From positions 1,046,403 through 1,110,402 of the forward strand of contig CAJIZN010000001.1 of the NCBI GenBank assembly GCA_905182065.1: a DNA stretch of 64,000 nucleotides. Direction: 5' to 3'. The DNA comes from Candidatus Marisimplicoccus framensis. GTDB taxonomy: Bacteria; Bacteroidota; Bacteroidia; Flavobacteriales; Flavobacteriaceae. The notes beneath the pieces were generated by a model, which did not search any database, had not been told where the DNA came from, and saw only the letters and a program-made list of their open reading frames with translations. This document shows, one piece after another, positions 30,105 to 39,464 of this stretch. Position 1 is the stretch's first letter, and every line of letters starts with the position of its first letter. Made by a program: the position numbers and the translations under genes.

Positions 30105-31058
30105 AATTGACTCATTATCTCTTCTGCAACTTCGAGAGCTCATAAGACCATCATTTAAACTTACTTTGGATTCTGATTTATTCTTAATAGAATATAGGAA
30201 ATCATTTAGCTCAGCTTCAATAGAGTTGATTTCTTCTATTTCAGGTGTTTCAAAAAATATTACTTTTTCCTCACCGATGTTATTCTTTATTACTAATGAT
30301 TCTTCGCTGTCATTGCTATTTTTATCTCTGATTTTCACAACCTGAAAGTTTTTTTCTAAGAAATTTATTGAAACATATGCATCTTCTTGAAAAACTCTAG
30401 TTTTTCTCATTTTCTTTAGTGAGATTCTACTAGAAGTTAGATTAGCTATACAGCCATTCTCAAATTCAATTCTAGCATTAGCAATATCAGGTGTTGAGCT
30501 AATTATTGATACTCCAGAAGCATCAATTTTTTTTACTTTAGATTTATTAATATTTAATATAATATCTATGTCATGAATCATTAAATCCATTATAACTGAA
30601 ACATCAGTTCCTCTTGGATTGAAATCAGATAGTCTGTGAGACTCTATAAATTTCGGTTTGTTAATAAATTCTCTACATGAAATGAAAGCCTGGTTATATC
30701 TCTCGACAAATCCCACTTGACCAATTATATTTTTCTCTTCAGCAAGTTTTTTAATTATTCTAGCTTCTTTAGAGTTGGTAGTTAATGGTTTTTCAACAAA
30801 AATATGAATACCATTCTTTATACATTTTTGTGCAATTTCAAAATGAGTAGTTGTAGGAGACACAATCACAGCAGCATCGATAGAGTTTATTAATGCATTC
30901 AGGTCTTTAAAGAAAACATAACCTTTTTCTGAGGCTAATTTTTCTGAATTAGATACATCAGTATCATGAAACCCAACAAGGTCAAAATCTGAAGTGCTAA
31001 GTATATTGAGATGTATCTTTCCAAGATGACCAGCTCCAATTACACCAACCTTTATCAT
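30101..31058 (-). CDS. Gfo/Idh/MocA-family oxidoreductase, with 1-nt frameshift near 30140 that fuses it to YggS in the ORF track
   Basis: MIKVGVIGAGHLGKIHLNIL, IHIFVEKPLTTNSKEARII, VMDLMIHDIDIIL. Deleting one base gives DGLMALEVAEEIMSQL* ending in ATGA overlap with yggS; 319 codons. Confidence 0.88.
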
Positions 31059-31116
31059 TTGATAAAAATACAATCTTCTTTTGGAATTATCGAGTATTAA
31101 TTTAATATTAGTGGGA

Positions 31117-31758
31117 GTGGAAGATAACTTCAAGTTTAAAGGTAGAAGAAGAATACTTGCTTTAGAGCTAGAGAAAAAAGGTATAACTGATAACAAGATT
31201 CTTGATTCTATTAAGAATATCCCTAGACATTTATTTGTAGATCCAGGACTCTCAGAACAGGCATATTTAGATAAGGCTTTACCAATAGAAAATAATCAAA
31301 CAATTTCACAGCCTTTTACGGTTGCACTCCAAACTCAACTCTTAGATTTGAATGAAGGATATAAAGTACTTGAAATAGGAACCGGTTCAGGTTACCAAAC
31401 TTCAATTCTAAATCATCTTAAACTTGATATTTACACAATTGAGAGGAATCACAATTTATTTAGAACAACGACTAAGCTCTTTAATAAATTAAAAATTTAT
31501 CCAAAGAAATTTGTCTACGGTGATGGATATAATGGGTTAAAAGATGATTCACCTTTTGATGGAATAATAGTAACAGCTGGTTCTCCAATAGTTCCAAAAA
31601 AATTATTGTCCCAATTAAAAGTAGGGGGGAAGATGATTATCCCAATTGGTGAGGAAACTCAAGTTATGACTAGGATTACTAGGGTTGGTGAAAGTGAATT
31701 TAAGAAAGAGACTTATGGTAATTTTAAATTTGTGCCAATGCTAGAGAATAAAGATTAA
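31117..31758 (+). CDS. pcm: Protein-L-isoaspartate O-methyltransferase (GTG at 31117 plausible; track start is TTG 31081)
   Basis: IPRHLFVDPGLSEQAYLDKALPIENNQTISQPFTVALQT, VLEIGTGSGYQTSIL. Confidence 0.9.
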   Translation: MEDNFKFKGRRRILALELEKKGITDNKILDSIKNIPRHLFVDPGLSEQAYLDKALPIENNQTISQPFTVALQTQLLDLNEGYKVLEIGTGSGYQTSILNHLKLDIYTIERNHNLFRTTTKLFNKLKIYPKKFVYGDGYNGLKDDSPFDGIIVTAGSPIVPKKLLSQLKVGGKMIIPIGEETQVMTRITRVGESEFKKETYGNFKFVPMLENKD

Positions 31759-32213
31759 GTATTAAAATCTTTCTTAATTCTTTTTAATGTTATTTTACTT
31801 TCTCTGTCTTTTATTACATCTCGTTTATCGAATTCTCTTTTACCTTTTGCTACTGAAACATTCAATTTTGCCATTCCTTTTTTGCTCAGGAATAGGGAAG
31901 TGGCAACAACTGTAATACCAACATCTATTACTTGTTTTTCAATTTTTTTTAATTCTTGTCTGTTTAAAAGTAATTTTCTTCTTCTTTTTGGATCATAGTT
32001 TGTCTCACTTGAATTTTCATATAAATCAATATGCATGTTAACTACAAAAAGCTCATTCCCCTCAAATTCACAATATGCATTATTTAAAGATGCCTTAGAA
32101 TTTCTAATGGATTTAATCTCATTACCAGTTAAAACTATCCCACAAGTATACTTATCCAGTAAGGAATAATCATACTTTGCTTTCTTATTATTTATATTAA
32201 CTGAACTATTCAT
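31755..32213 (-). CDS. smpB: SsrA-binding protein
   Basis: NNKKAKYDYSLLDKYTCGIVLTGNEIKSIRNSKASLNNAYCEF, SLFLSKKGMAKLNVSVAKGKREFDKRD. Confidence 0.95.
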   Translation of the reverse strand: MNSSVNINNKKAKYDYSLLDKYTCGIVLTGNEIKSIRNSKASLNNAYCEFEGNELFVVNMHIDLYENSSETNYDPKRRRKLLLNRQELKKIEKQVIDVGITVVATSLFLSKKGMAKLNVSVAKGKREFDKRDVIKDRESKITLKRIKKDFNT

Positions 32214-32274
32214 ATTACAAAATTACGAATTTGATTAAGTTCTTTAGCAATTATTTTTCTGTTTATCTTTTTTA

Positions 32275-32282
32275 TAATTTTG
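32275..32282 (+). promoter_or_regulatory. -7 box TAATTTTG
   Basis: TAnnTTTG, 5 nt before the ATG at 32288. Confidence 0.45.
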
Positions 32283-32287
32283 TTTTT

Positions 32288-32526
32288 ATGAGAGACTTAA
32301 ACATTAGGATAAAACAGAAATTTAATGAAGTGATTCCGTTTGATGAAAAGGGGACTACTTGGGCATCATTTCTTAATATATTAATTACATCAAAAGAACC
32401 AGAAGATGTAATGAAATATTTGGGGTTTATGAAGCTGAAGAAATTGATGCAATGATTGATGATTTAAGTTCGTTTACAGAGATTAGAATAGATTTGCTTG
32501 AAGATATGATGTGGGGAAAGTCTTGA
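32288..32526 (+). CDS. Small conserved-looking acidic protein, frameshifted (about 79 aa if one T is restored)
   Basis: MRDLNIRIKQKFNEVIPFDEKGTTWASFLNILITSKEPEDVMKYLG(F)YEAEEIDAMIDDLSSFTEIRIDLLEDMMWGKS*; a -1 shift at TTGGGGTTT. Confidence 0.65.
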
Positions 32527-32665
32527 TTTAAAATTGTATGTAACTGAGATTTAATTTTGTCTAATATTCAACTATAGAAATTGTTTATAACTAGTTGATT
32601 TATATAATAGAAAACAAATAAACTAGAGTGTCTATTTTATTAATTTAGCACTTTAATAACCTCTA

Positions 32666-33940
32666 ATGAATAATCAAGAACAAATATTCAACCTAATAAA
32701 TGAAGAGAAAAACAGACAGTTAGGTGGTCTAGAACTAATAGCTTCAGAAAATTTTACGAGTGAAAATGTAATGAAGGCAACTGGCTCAATACTTACAAAT
32801 AAATATGCTGAGGGATATCCAGGTAAAAGATATTATGGAGGATGTGAGGTAGTAGATAAAATAGAAACTATTGCTATTGATAGACTTAAAAGTTTATTCA
32901 ATGTTGAATATGCTAATGTTCAACCTCATTCAGGATCTCAAGCAAATACTGCTGTATTTGATGCTTTTTTAAAACCCGGCGATAAAATTCTTGGATTAGA
33001 CTTATCTCACGGAGGTCATTTAACTCACGGATCTAATGTTAATTTTTCAGGAAAGATATATAACTCTAGTTTTTATGGAGTAACTAAGGAAGGAATTTTT
33101 GATTATGATGAAATACTACAAAGAGCAAAAGAAGTTAAGCCAAAGCTTTTAATTGTAGGAGCTTCAGCATATTCTAGAGATATAAATTTTAAAAAATTTA
33201 GAGAAATTGCTGATGAAGTTGGAGCTTTTCTTCATGCAGATATCGCTCATCCTTCTGGACTTATTGCTAAGGGGTTTTTAAGCGATCCTGTTCCTCACTG
33301 TCATGTTATAACTTCAACAACTCACAAAACATTAAGAGGCCCTAGAGGTGGTATAATGATGATGGGTAAAGATTTTGATAATCCATTTGGACTTAAATTG
33401 AAAAATGGAAATCTTAAAAAAATGTCTTCACTACTAGATTCAGCAATATTTCCTGGAAACCAAGGAGGTCCTTTAGAACATGTAATAGCTGCTAAAGCAA
33501 TTGCATTTGGAGAAGCATTAGACCCAGTATTTGAGAAATACATCAATCAAGTAATAATAAACGCTAATAGACTTTCAAATAGTCTCTCTGACTTAGGTTA
33601 CAACATTGTCTCTGGTGGAACTGATAATCATTTATTGTTAATTGACTTAAGAAATAAAAATATTACTGGAAAGGATGCTGAAAGAGTTCTTGGTTTATCA
33701 AAAATTACTGTAAACAAAAATATGGTTCCTTTTGATGATCAATCACCATTTGTAACAAGTGGAATTAGAATTGGTACTCCTGCTATTACTACTAGAGGTC
33801 TAGTAGAGGCTGATATGGATTTTGTTGCTGAATCAATTGATTCTTCAATTAAATCCCATTTAGATGATAAAATGTTAAGTGAAATTGGAAAGAAGGTTGA
33901 ATCATATATGATTGAAAGACCTTTATTTACTAATTCTTAG
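32666..33940 (+). CDS. glyA: Serine hydroxymethyltransferase
   Basis: [47 protein letters not shown]. Confidence 0.97.
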   Translation: MNNQEQIFNLINEEKNRQLGGLELIASENFTSENVMKATGSILTNKYAEGYPGKRYYGGCEVVDKIETIAIDRLKSLFNVEYANVQPHSGSQANTAVFDAFLKPGDKILGLDLSHGGHLTHGSNVNFSGKIYNSSFYGVTKEGIFDYDEILQRAKEVKPKLLIVGASAYSRDINFKKFREIADEVGAFLHADIAHPSGLIAKGFLSDPVPHCHVITSTTHKTLRGPRGGIMMMGKDFDNPFGLKLKNGNLKKMSSLLDSAIFPGNQGGPLEHVIAAKAIAFGEALDPVFEKYINQVIINANRLSNSLSDLGYNIVSGGTDNHLLLIDLRNKNITGKDAERVLGLSKITVNKNMVPFDDQSPFVTSGIRIGTPAITTRGLVEADMDFVAESIDSSIKSHLDDKMLSEIGKKVESYMIERPLFTNS

Positions 33941-34946
33941 AATAAACTTTTACTTCAAAAATTTTATTCCAATTTTTACCTGTAACAAACAATTTACCTT
34001 TGTTGTATGCTATGCCGTTCATTACATCAAGATCTGCTTTTTGCAGAACTTTATCTCTTAAACCTGAGAAGTCAATTACATTTTCAACTATTCCATTAGA
34101 GGGATTAATAACTATTACAACATCACGATTTTGCTGATATGTATTTGCATATATTTTCCCATCTATATATTCTAGTTCATTAATGTTTTTAATTCTAGAC
34201 TTATCTGTCATAACATCAATAAAATCAATCTCTTCAAGAGTATTAGGATCTAATTTCCATATCTTACTTGTTCCATCAGATTTATAGATATAATTACCAT
34301 CATTACATAAACCCCATCCTTCTTGACTATTTCCATAGTTGAATGTTCCGATATTATTTAACTCTAGATCATAAATAAACCCAATTCTATTTTTCCAAGT
34401 TAATTGATAGATTTTATCATTTAATACGGTTAATCCTTCTCCAAAATATTCATACTCTAGATTAATCATATTAATGATTTCTCCAGTATTAAAATTTATT
34501 TTTCTTAAGGATGATTTTCCATTTAAACCAGTACTTTCAAATAAAAAGTTTTCATATATCTCAAGACCTTGTGTGTAGGCCTTTTGATCATGATTAAATT
34601 CATTTATAATATCATAAGTCATTAACTTTGGTTTAATATTTGAATAGATATCAAATTTTTTATTTAATGATATTTTTTTTCCATTAGAGTATATATCAAC
34701 CTTAGCAAGGTTTTCTCCAACTTTATTATTATTTAGTTTAATTTGATTCTCAATCTTAATATTATTTAAAAAGTAATCTATCGAATCAATTACTTTATTA
34801 TTTGTAGAGGTAATATTTAAGGAAATATCATCACCTAAAGAAATTGAATTATTAGTGGAGTTAATCTGAATTTTAAAACCTCCACTTTTATCTGAGTTAC
34901 AATTGAAAACTAATAATAATACCAAAAAAACAATACTATGTTTCAT
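33930..34946 (-). CDS. Glutaminyl-peptide cyclotransferase-like lipoprotein
   Basis: Lipobox [73 protein letters not shown]. Confidence 0.85.
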   Translation of the reverse strand: MKHSIVFLVLLLVFNCNSDKSGGFKIQINSTNNSISLGDDISLNITSTNNKVIDSIDYFLNNIKIENQIKLNNNKVGENLAKVDIYSNGKKISLNKKFDIYSNIKPKLMTYDIINEFNHDQKAYTQGLEIYENFLFESTGLNGKSSLRKINFNTGEIINMINLEYEYFGEGLTVLNDKIYQLTWKNRIGFIYDLELNNIGTFNYGNSQEGWGLCNDGNYIYKSDGTSKIWKLDPNTLEEIDFIDVMTDKSRIKNINELEYIDGKIYANTYQQNRDVVIVINPSNGIVENVIDFSGLRDKVLQKADLDVMNGIAYNKGKLFVTGKNWNKIFEVKVYSKN

Positions 34947-34980
34947 GAATTAAATTTATTACTAATATATTTAATAAATA

Positions 34981-35776
34981 ATGAGTAAAGTAATTTTAAT
35001 TACAGGAACATCCTCTGGGCTTTGGAAAATCAATAGCCGAAAAACTTCACTCTTTAGGACATATTGTTATTGGTACTTCAAGAAATGCAGATAATATAAA
35101 ATCTGACTATTTAACAATGAGTCTTAATATAAACGACTACGAAATGTCTAAGCAGCTTATTGCTGAGATAGTTAGCAATCATGGTAAAATAGATATATTA
35201 ATAAATAATGCAGGAATTAATATCACTGGACCTATAGAATCAATGAAGATCTCGGACATGAAGAAAGTCTTTGAAACTAATTTTTTTAGTCATTTGAATG
35301 TTATTCAATCTGTACTTCCAGGTATGAGACTAAATCGATCAGGTATAATAATTAATATAACTTCTATAGCTGGTTATCTTGGTTTACCATTTTGGGGTGC
35401 TTATTGTGCCTCCAAAGCTTCTTTTAATATAATTGCAGAAAGTTTAAATATTGAATTGAAAAAATTTAATATTAATGTTGTAAATATTGCTCCAGGAGAT
35501 TATAAAACTGAAATTTTAAGCAACAGGGTTGATTCTAATATAGCTAATACTTCTCCTTATCACAAAGAATATAGTAGGGTAATTAATAGTGTTAATGGTA
35601 AAATGGAACATGGAAGAGATCCTAATGAAGTAGCTGATTTAGTATTGAAAATTATTAAACAAAAGAATCCTAAAATTAATTACCTTGTTGGTGGTTTTCT
35701 AGAAAAGAAAATTACTTTGAAAAGTTTATTTCCTGATAAATTTTTCCAAAAAATTATTATGAAACTTTACAATTAA
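34981..35776 (+). CDS. Short-chain dehydrogenase/reductase with 1-nt frameshift near 35017-35019
   Basis: MSKVILITGTSSG[F]GKSIAEKLHSLGHIVIGTSRN ... ILINNAGINITGP ... YCASKASFNIIAESL; 265 codons after removing one G. Confidence 0.9.
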
Positions 35777-35782
35777 AAACTT

Positions 35783-36436
35783 ATGAAATTTTTTATAGAT
35801 ACTGCTAATTTAGATCAAATTAAAGATGCTCAAGACCTTGGTATTCTTGATGGAGTAACAACTAATCCCTCATTAATGGCAAAGGAAGGAATTACAGGAA
35901 GTGAAAACATAATCAATCATTACATGAAGATATGTGAAATTGTTGATGGTGATGTTTCTGCAGAAGTTATATCCGTAGATTATGACGGTATTATTAAAGA
36001 AGGGGAAGCACTTGCATCTCTTCATGATCAAATAGTAATAAAAGTACCAATGATAGAAGATGGAATCAAAGCAATAAGATATTTCAGTGACAAAGGACTT
36101 AAAACTAATTGTACACTTGTTTTTTCTTCAGGTCAAGCTCTTCTAGCTGCAAAAGCTGGAGCTACTTATGTATCTCCTTTTATTGGGAGACTTGATGATA
36201 TTTCTACAGACGGACTAGATCTAATATCTGATATTAGAGACATTTATGATAATTATGCATATGAAACACAGATTTTAGCTGCATCCATAAGACATACTAT
36301 GCATATAATTGATTGTGCAAAGATTGGTGCAGATGTTATTACAAGCCCTTTATCTGCAATTAAGGGTTTATTGAAACATCCTTTAACAGATAGTGGATTG
36401 GAGAAGTTTCTTAGTGATTATAAGAAAGGAAACTAA
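35783..36436 (+). CDS. Transaldolase / fructose-6-phosphate aldolase family
   Basis: [79 protein letters not shown]. Confidence 0.95.
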   Translation: MKFFIDTANLDQIKDAQDLGILDGVTTNPSLMAKEGITGSENIINHYMKICEIVDGDVSAEVISVDYDGIIKEGEALASLHDQIVIKVPMIEDGIKAIRYFSDKGLKTNCTLVFSSGQALLAAKAGATYVSPFIGRLDDISTDGLDLISDIRDIYDNYAYETQILAASIRHTMHIIDCAKIGADVITSPLSAIKGLLKHPLTDSGLEKFLSDYKKGN

Positions 36437-37836
36437 TTTTTTTCTAAAATCTTTTCAATATCATTTGTGAAAAGATTACTAAAGCCATCTATAATCTTTA
36501 CTTTTTCATCAGTTACTATTGTCTTATTTAGGAATGTTAAAACCCAGTCTTTACTTGAACTCTCAAAGTCTTTAAAAGAAAATTGGTTGGATAAATCAAG
36601 ATTTAATATATTTTGTGCCTGGCTTACCATATCAGTATATGGTTGAATACATATTCCAACAAACCTATATTGAGGATACTGTTGTTTGAGTTCTTCAACT
36701 CTTCGTATCGTCCTTCTATAGTGATTCATTTGAGTTTGAGACCAAAAATATATAAACGTTTTAGATCCTATAAATTCTTCACTACTAGAAGTTATATTAC
36801 CATTAAAATCAAGAATATTTACTTCAGGTAAAACATTACCTTTTTTCATTTTTTCAATGTCATTGTAAAGCTTAGTAATCTCATCTAGATATCTATTAGA
36901 TGTATTTACATATGTGTAGTAATCTATAAACTCATCATGTAAATCATTATTTTTAAAATTTAAGATTTCTTCAATTGCGGTAGCTCTAGCGAGATTATTT
37001 TTTAAATAAGGGTCATTAATTTGAGAATCAATAATTAAGAGTTTTTTGATATTAAAATCAGTATTGTTTTTTGCATAGGAATAAACCTCACCACTATCTA
37101 ATGTCTTCTCATTAAAAAAGTTCATTAGATACGTTACATAAGGTTCAAATAGAGATAGCTCTGAGTCATTTAAGTTAACTTCATCTCTGTAGCTAAAGAA
37201 TTCTTCTCTTTCTTCTTTTGACCATTCTCTACCTCTTAAAAGAGCGTATCGTTCAAGTTTATTGTAATAATTATATTTTATTGAAGCTTTTGTTATATTT
37301 CGTCCTAGATTTCTTTGATTTACACTTTTATTAAAAAGCTCCCAAATATCTTCCTTTTCATCCATTAAAGAGTCAATAACTATCTTATAATCAGAGCTTT
37401 CTTGATTGTATATTTGTGAAAGAAAGTCATTTTCATAATCATTTAGATTAGACATATCAACTAAAAAATTATTTTTGGACGAACCTCTTCCACTAAAGGA
37501 TAATGACTCCTTGAAATCCTCTACATTAACTCTTATCCATAAACTATCTCCATTTTCAATAATTATATATTGATTCTCTGGGATGTGTTCAATTCTATAG
37601 ACTCCAGGTTGTATATTTTCAAGATTTTTAAAAAATTTATTTTCGGAATTAAGTTCAATTGAATCAATTTTGATATTATTATAATAGAAATTAACATAGT
37701 TTGAAGAAGGGTTAATTATTTCACCTCCTAAGAAAAAATTATCTCTAGAATTCTTAATGTTACAGGAGTTAGAAAAAAATAAAATTATAGCAAGTATAAT
37801 TAGTTTTAGAAATTTCAACTTGTTATTTTTGCGCAT
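36433..37836 (-). CDS. Lipoprotein with TlpA/thioredoxin-like fold lacking a CxxC motif
   Basis: Lipobox [11 protein letters not shown]4369-like N-term; [39 protein letters not shown]. Confidence 0.7.
   Translation of the reverse strand: MRKNNKLKFLKLIILAIILFFSNSCNIKNSRDNFFLGGEIINPSSNYVNFYYNNIKIDSIELNSENKFFKNLENIQPGVYRIEHIPENQYIIIENGDSLWIRVNVEDFKESLSFSGRGSSKNNFLVDMSNLNDYENDFLSQIYNQESSDYKIVIDSLMDEKEDIWELFNKSVNQRNLGRNITKASIKYNYYNKLERYALLRGREWSKEEREEFFSYRDEVNLNDSELSLFEPYVTYLMNFFNEKTLDSGEVYSYAKNNTDFNIKKLLIIDSQINDPYLKNNLARATAIEEILNFKNNDLHDEFIDYYTYVNTSNRYLDEITKLYNDIEKMKKGNVLPEVNILDFNGNITSSSEEFIGSKTFIYFWSQTQMNHYRRTIRRVEELKQQYPQYRFVGICIQPYTDMVSQAQNILNLDLSNQFSFKDFESSSKDWVLTFLNKTIVTDEKVKIIDGFSNLFTNDIEKILEKN
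37824..37831 (+). promoter_or_regulatory. -7 box TATTTTTG for the ABC-F gene
   Basis: TAnnTTTG, 9 nt before the ATG at 37841. Confidence 0.45.
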
Positions 37837-37840
37837 ATTT

Positions 37841-39463
37841 ATGTTATCTGTATCTAATTTATCGCTTCAATTTGGTAAGAGAATTCTCTTTGATGAAGTA
37901 AATATAACTTTTTCTCCTGGAAACTGTTATGGTATTATAGGTGCTAATGGTGCAGGTAAATCAACATTTCTAAAGATTTTATCTAAAGATCTTGAAGCAA
38001 ATACTGGTTCAGTTTTTCTAGAACCAGGAAAGAGACTATCAGTTCTTGAACAAAATCATAACAGGTATGATGAAAACACTGTAATTGAAACTATAATCCT
38101 GGGAAATCAAAAACTGTTTGACCTAAAGAGCGAGATTGATTCAATTTATGCTAAAGAAGACTTTTCTGATAAAGATGCAGATAGGGTAGGTGAACTTCAG
38201 GTTTCCTTTGAGGAAATGAATGGTTGGAATGCTGAGGCTGATGCTGCAATTTTACTTTCTAGCCTAGGAATTAAAGAAGATGTTCATCATAATCAAATGA
38301 GCGATCTTGATCAAAAAGTTAAAGTTAAAGTTCTTCTAGCTCAGTGTCTTTTTGGCAACCCTGACGTTTTAATAATGGATGAACCTACAAACGACCTTGA
38401 TTATAATACTGTTGAATGGCTTACAAATTTTATTAATGAGTTTGAAAATACAGTAATAGTAGTTTCCCATGATAGATTTTTTTTAGATGCTGTTTGTACT
38501 CATACTTCTGACATTGACTTTAGTAAAATAAATCACTTTTCAGGTAACTATACTTTTTGGCAACAGTCTAGTCAATTAGCTGCAAGACAAAAACTTCAGC
38601 AAAACAAAAAATCTGAAGATAAGAAGAAAGAATTACAAGAATTTATTTCTAGATTCTCTGCTAATGTTGCTAAATCAAAACAAGCTACAGCAAGAAAGAA
38701 GATGATTCAAAAGCTTAATATTGAGGAAATTAGACCTTCTAGTAGAAGATATCCAGCTATTATATTTGATCAAGATAGAGATGCAGGAGATCAAATTTTG
38801 GAACTTAAATCTTTGTCTTATGAAAAAGACGGTGAAATATATTTTAAAGATATAAGCTTCAATTTAAACAAAGGAGAGAAAGTTTTAATTGTATCAAAGA
38901 ATTCTAGATCAATCAACTTATTTTATGATTGTATTTCTGGAAGTCTTGACCAAACCTCTGGCACATATAATTGGGGGGTAACTACTTCATCTGGCTATTT
39001 ACCAATGGATAATCACTCTCATTTTGATAAAAAGATCTCTTTAGTAGATTGGTTAAGACAATGGTCCAACAACGATGAAGAAAGAGAAGAGTTGTTTATC
39101 AGGAGCTTCCTTGGTAGAATGTTGTTTGGAGGTGATGAAGCACTTAAATCTTGTACTGTATTATCTGGAGGAGAAAAAGTTAGATGTATGCTCTCAAAAA
39201 TAATGATGGGCAAGCCTAATGTCTTACTTATTGATGAACCAACAAACCATCTTGATTTAGAGGCTATAACTGCCTTCAATAATTCTTTAATAAACTTTAA
39301 AGGAACTGTATTATTAAGCACTAATGATAGAGCTTTTGCACAATCTGTAGCTAATAGAATTATTGAAATTACTCCAAACGGAATTATTGATAGTTATCTT
39401 CCTTTCAATGAATATATTGTTAATGAAAAGGTTTTATCATCAAGAGAGAAACTTTACAAATAA
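37841..39463 (+). CDS. ABC-F family ATP-binding protein
   Basis: GIIGANGAGKSTFLKIL, MDEPTNDLDYNTVEWL, VSHDRFFLDAVC, second ABC LSGGEKVRCMLSKIMMGKPNVLLIDEPTNHLDLEAI. ATG at 37841 preferred over the ORF-track start. Confidence 0.94.
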   Translation: MLSVSNLSLQFGKRILFDEVNITFSPGNCYGIIGANGAGKSTFLKILSKDLEANTGSVFLEPGKRLSVLEQNHNRYDENTVIETIILGNQKLFDLKSEIDSIYAKEDFSDKDADRVGELQVSFEEMNGWNAEADAAILLSSLGIKEDVHHNQMSDLDQKVKVKVLLAQCLFGNPDVLIMDEPTNDLDYNTVEWLTNFINEFENTVIVVSHDRFFLDAVCTHTSDIDFSKINHFSGNYTFWQQSSQLAARQKLQQNKKSEDKKKELQEFISRFSANVAKSKQATARKKMIQKLNIEEIRPSSRRYPAIIFDQDRDAGDQILELKSLSYEKDGEIYFKDISFNLNKGEKVLIVSKNSRSINLFYDCISGSLDQTSGTYNWGVTTSSGYLPMDNHSHFDKKISLVDWLRQWSNNDEEREELFIRSFLGRMLFGGDEALKSCTVLSGGEKVRCMLSKIMMGKPNVLLIDEPTNHLDLEAITAFNNSLINFKGTVLLSTNDRAFAQSVANRIIEITPNGIIDSYLPFNEYIVNEKVLSSREKLYK

Positions 39464-39464
39464 T

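Noticed and set aside
29454-31196. Single 580-aa fusion protein (oxidoreductase plus PLP-binding YggS)
   Set aside because: One-base frameshift restores two normal genes with an ATGA overlap; the N-terminal extension before MIKVGV is also untranslated upstream sequence.
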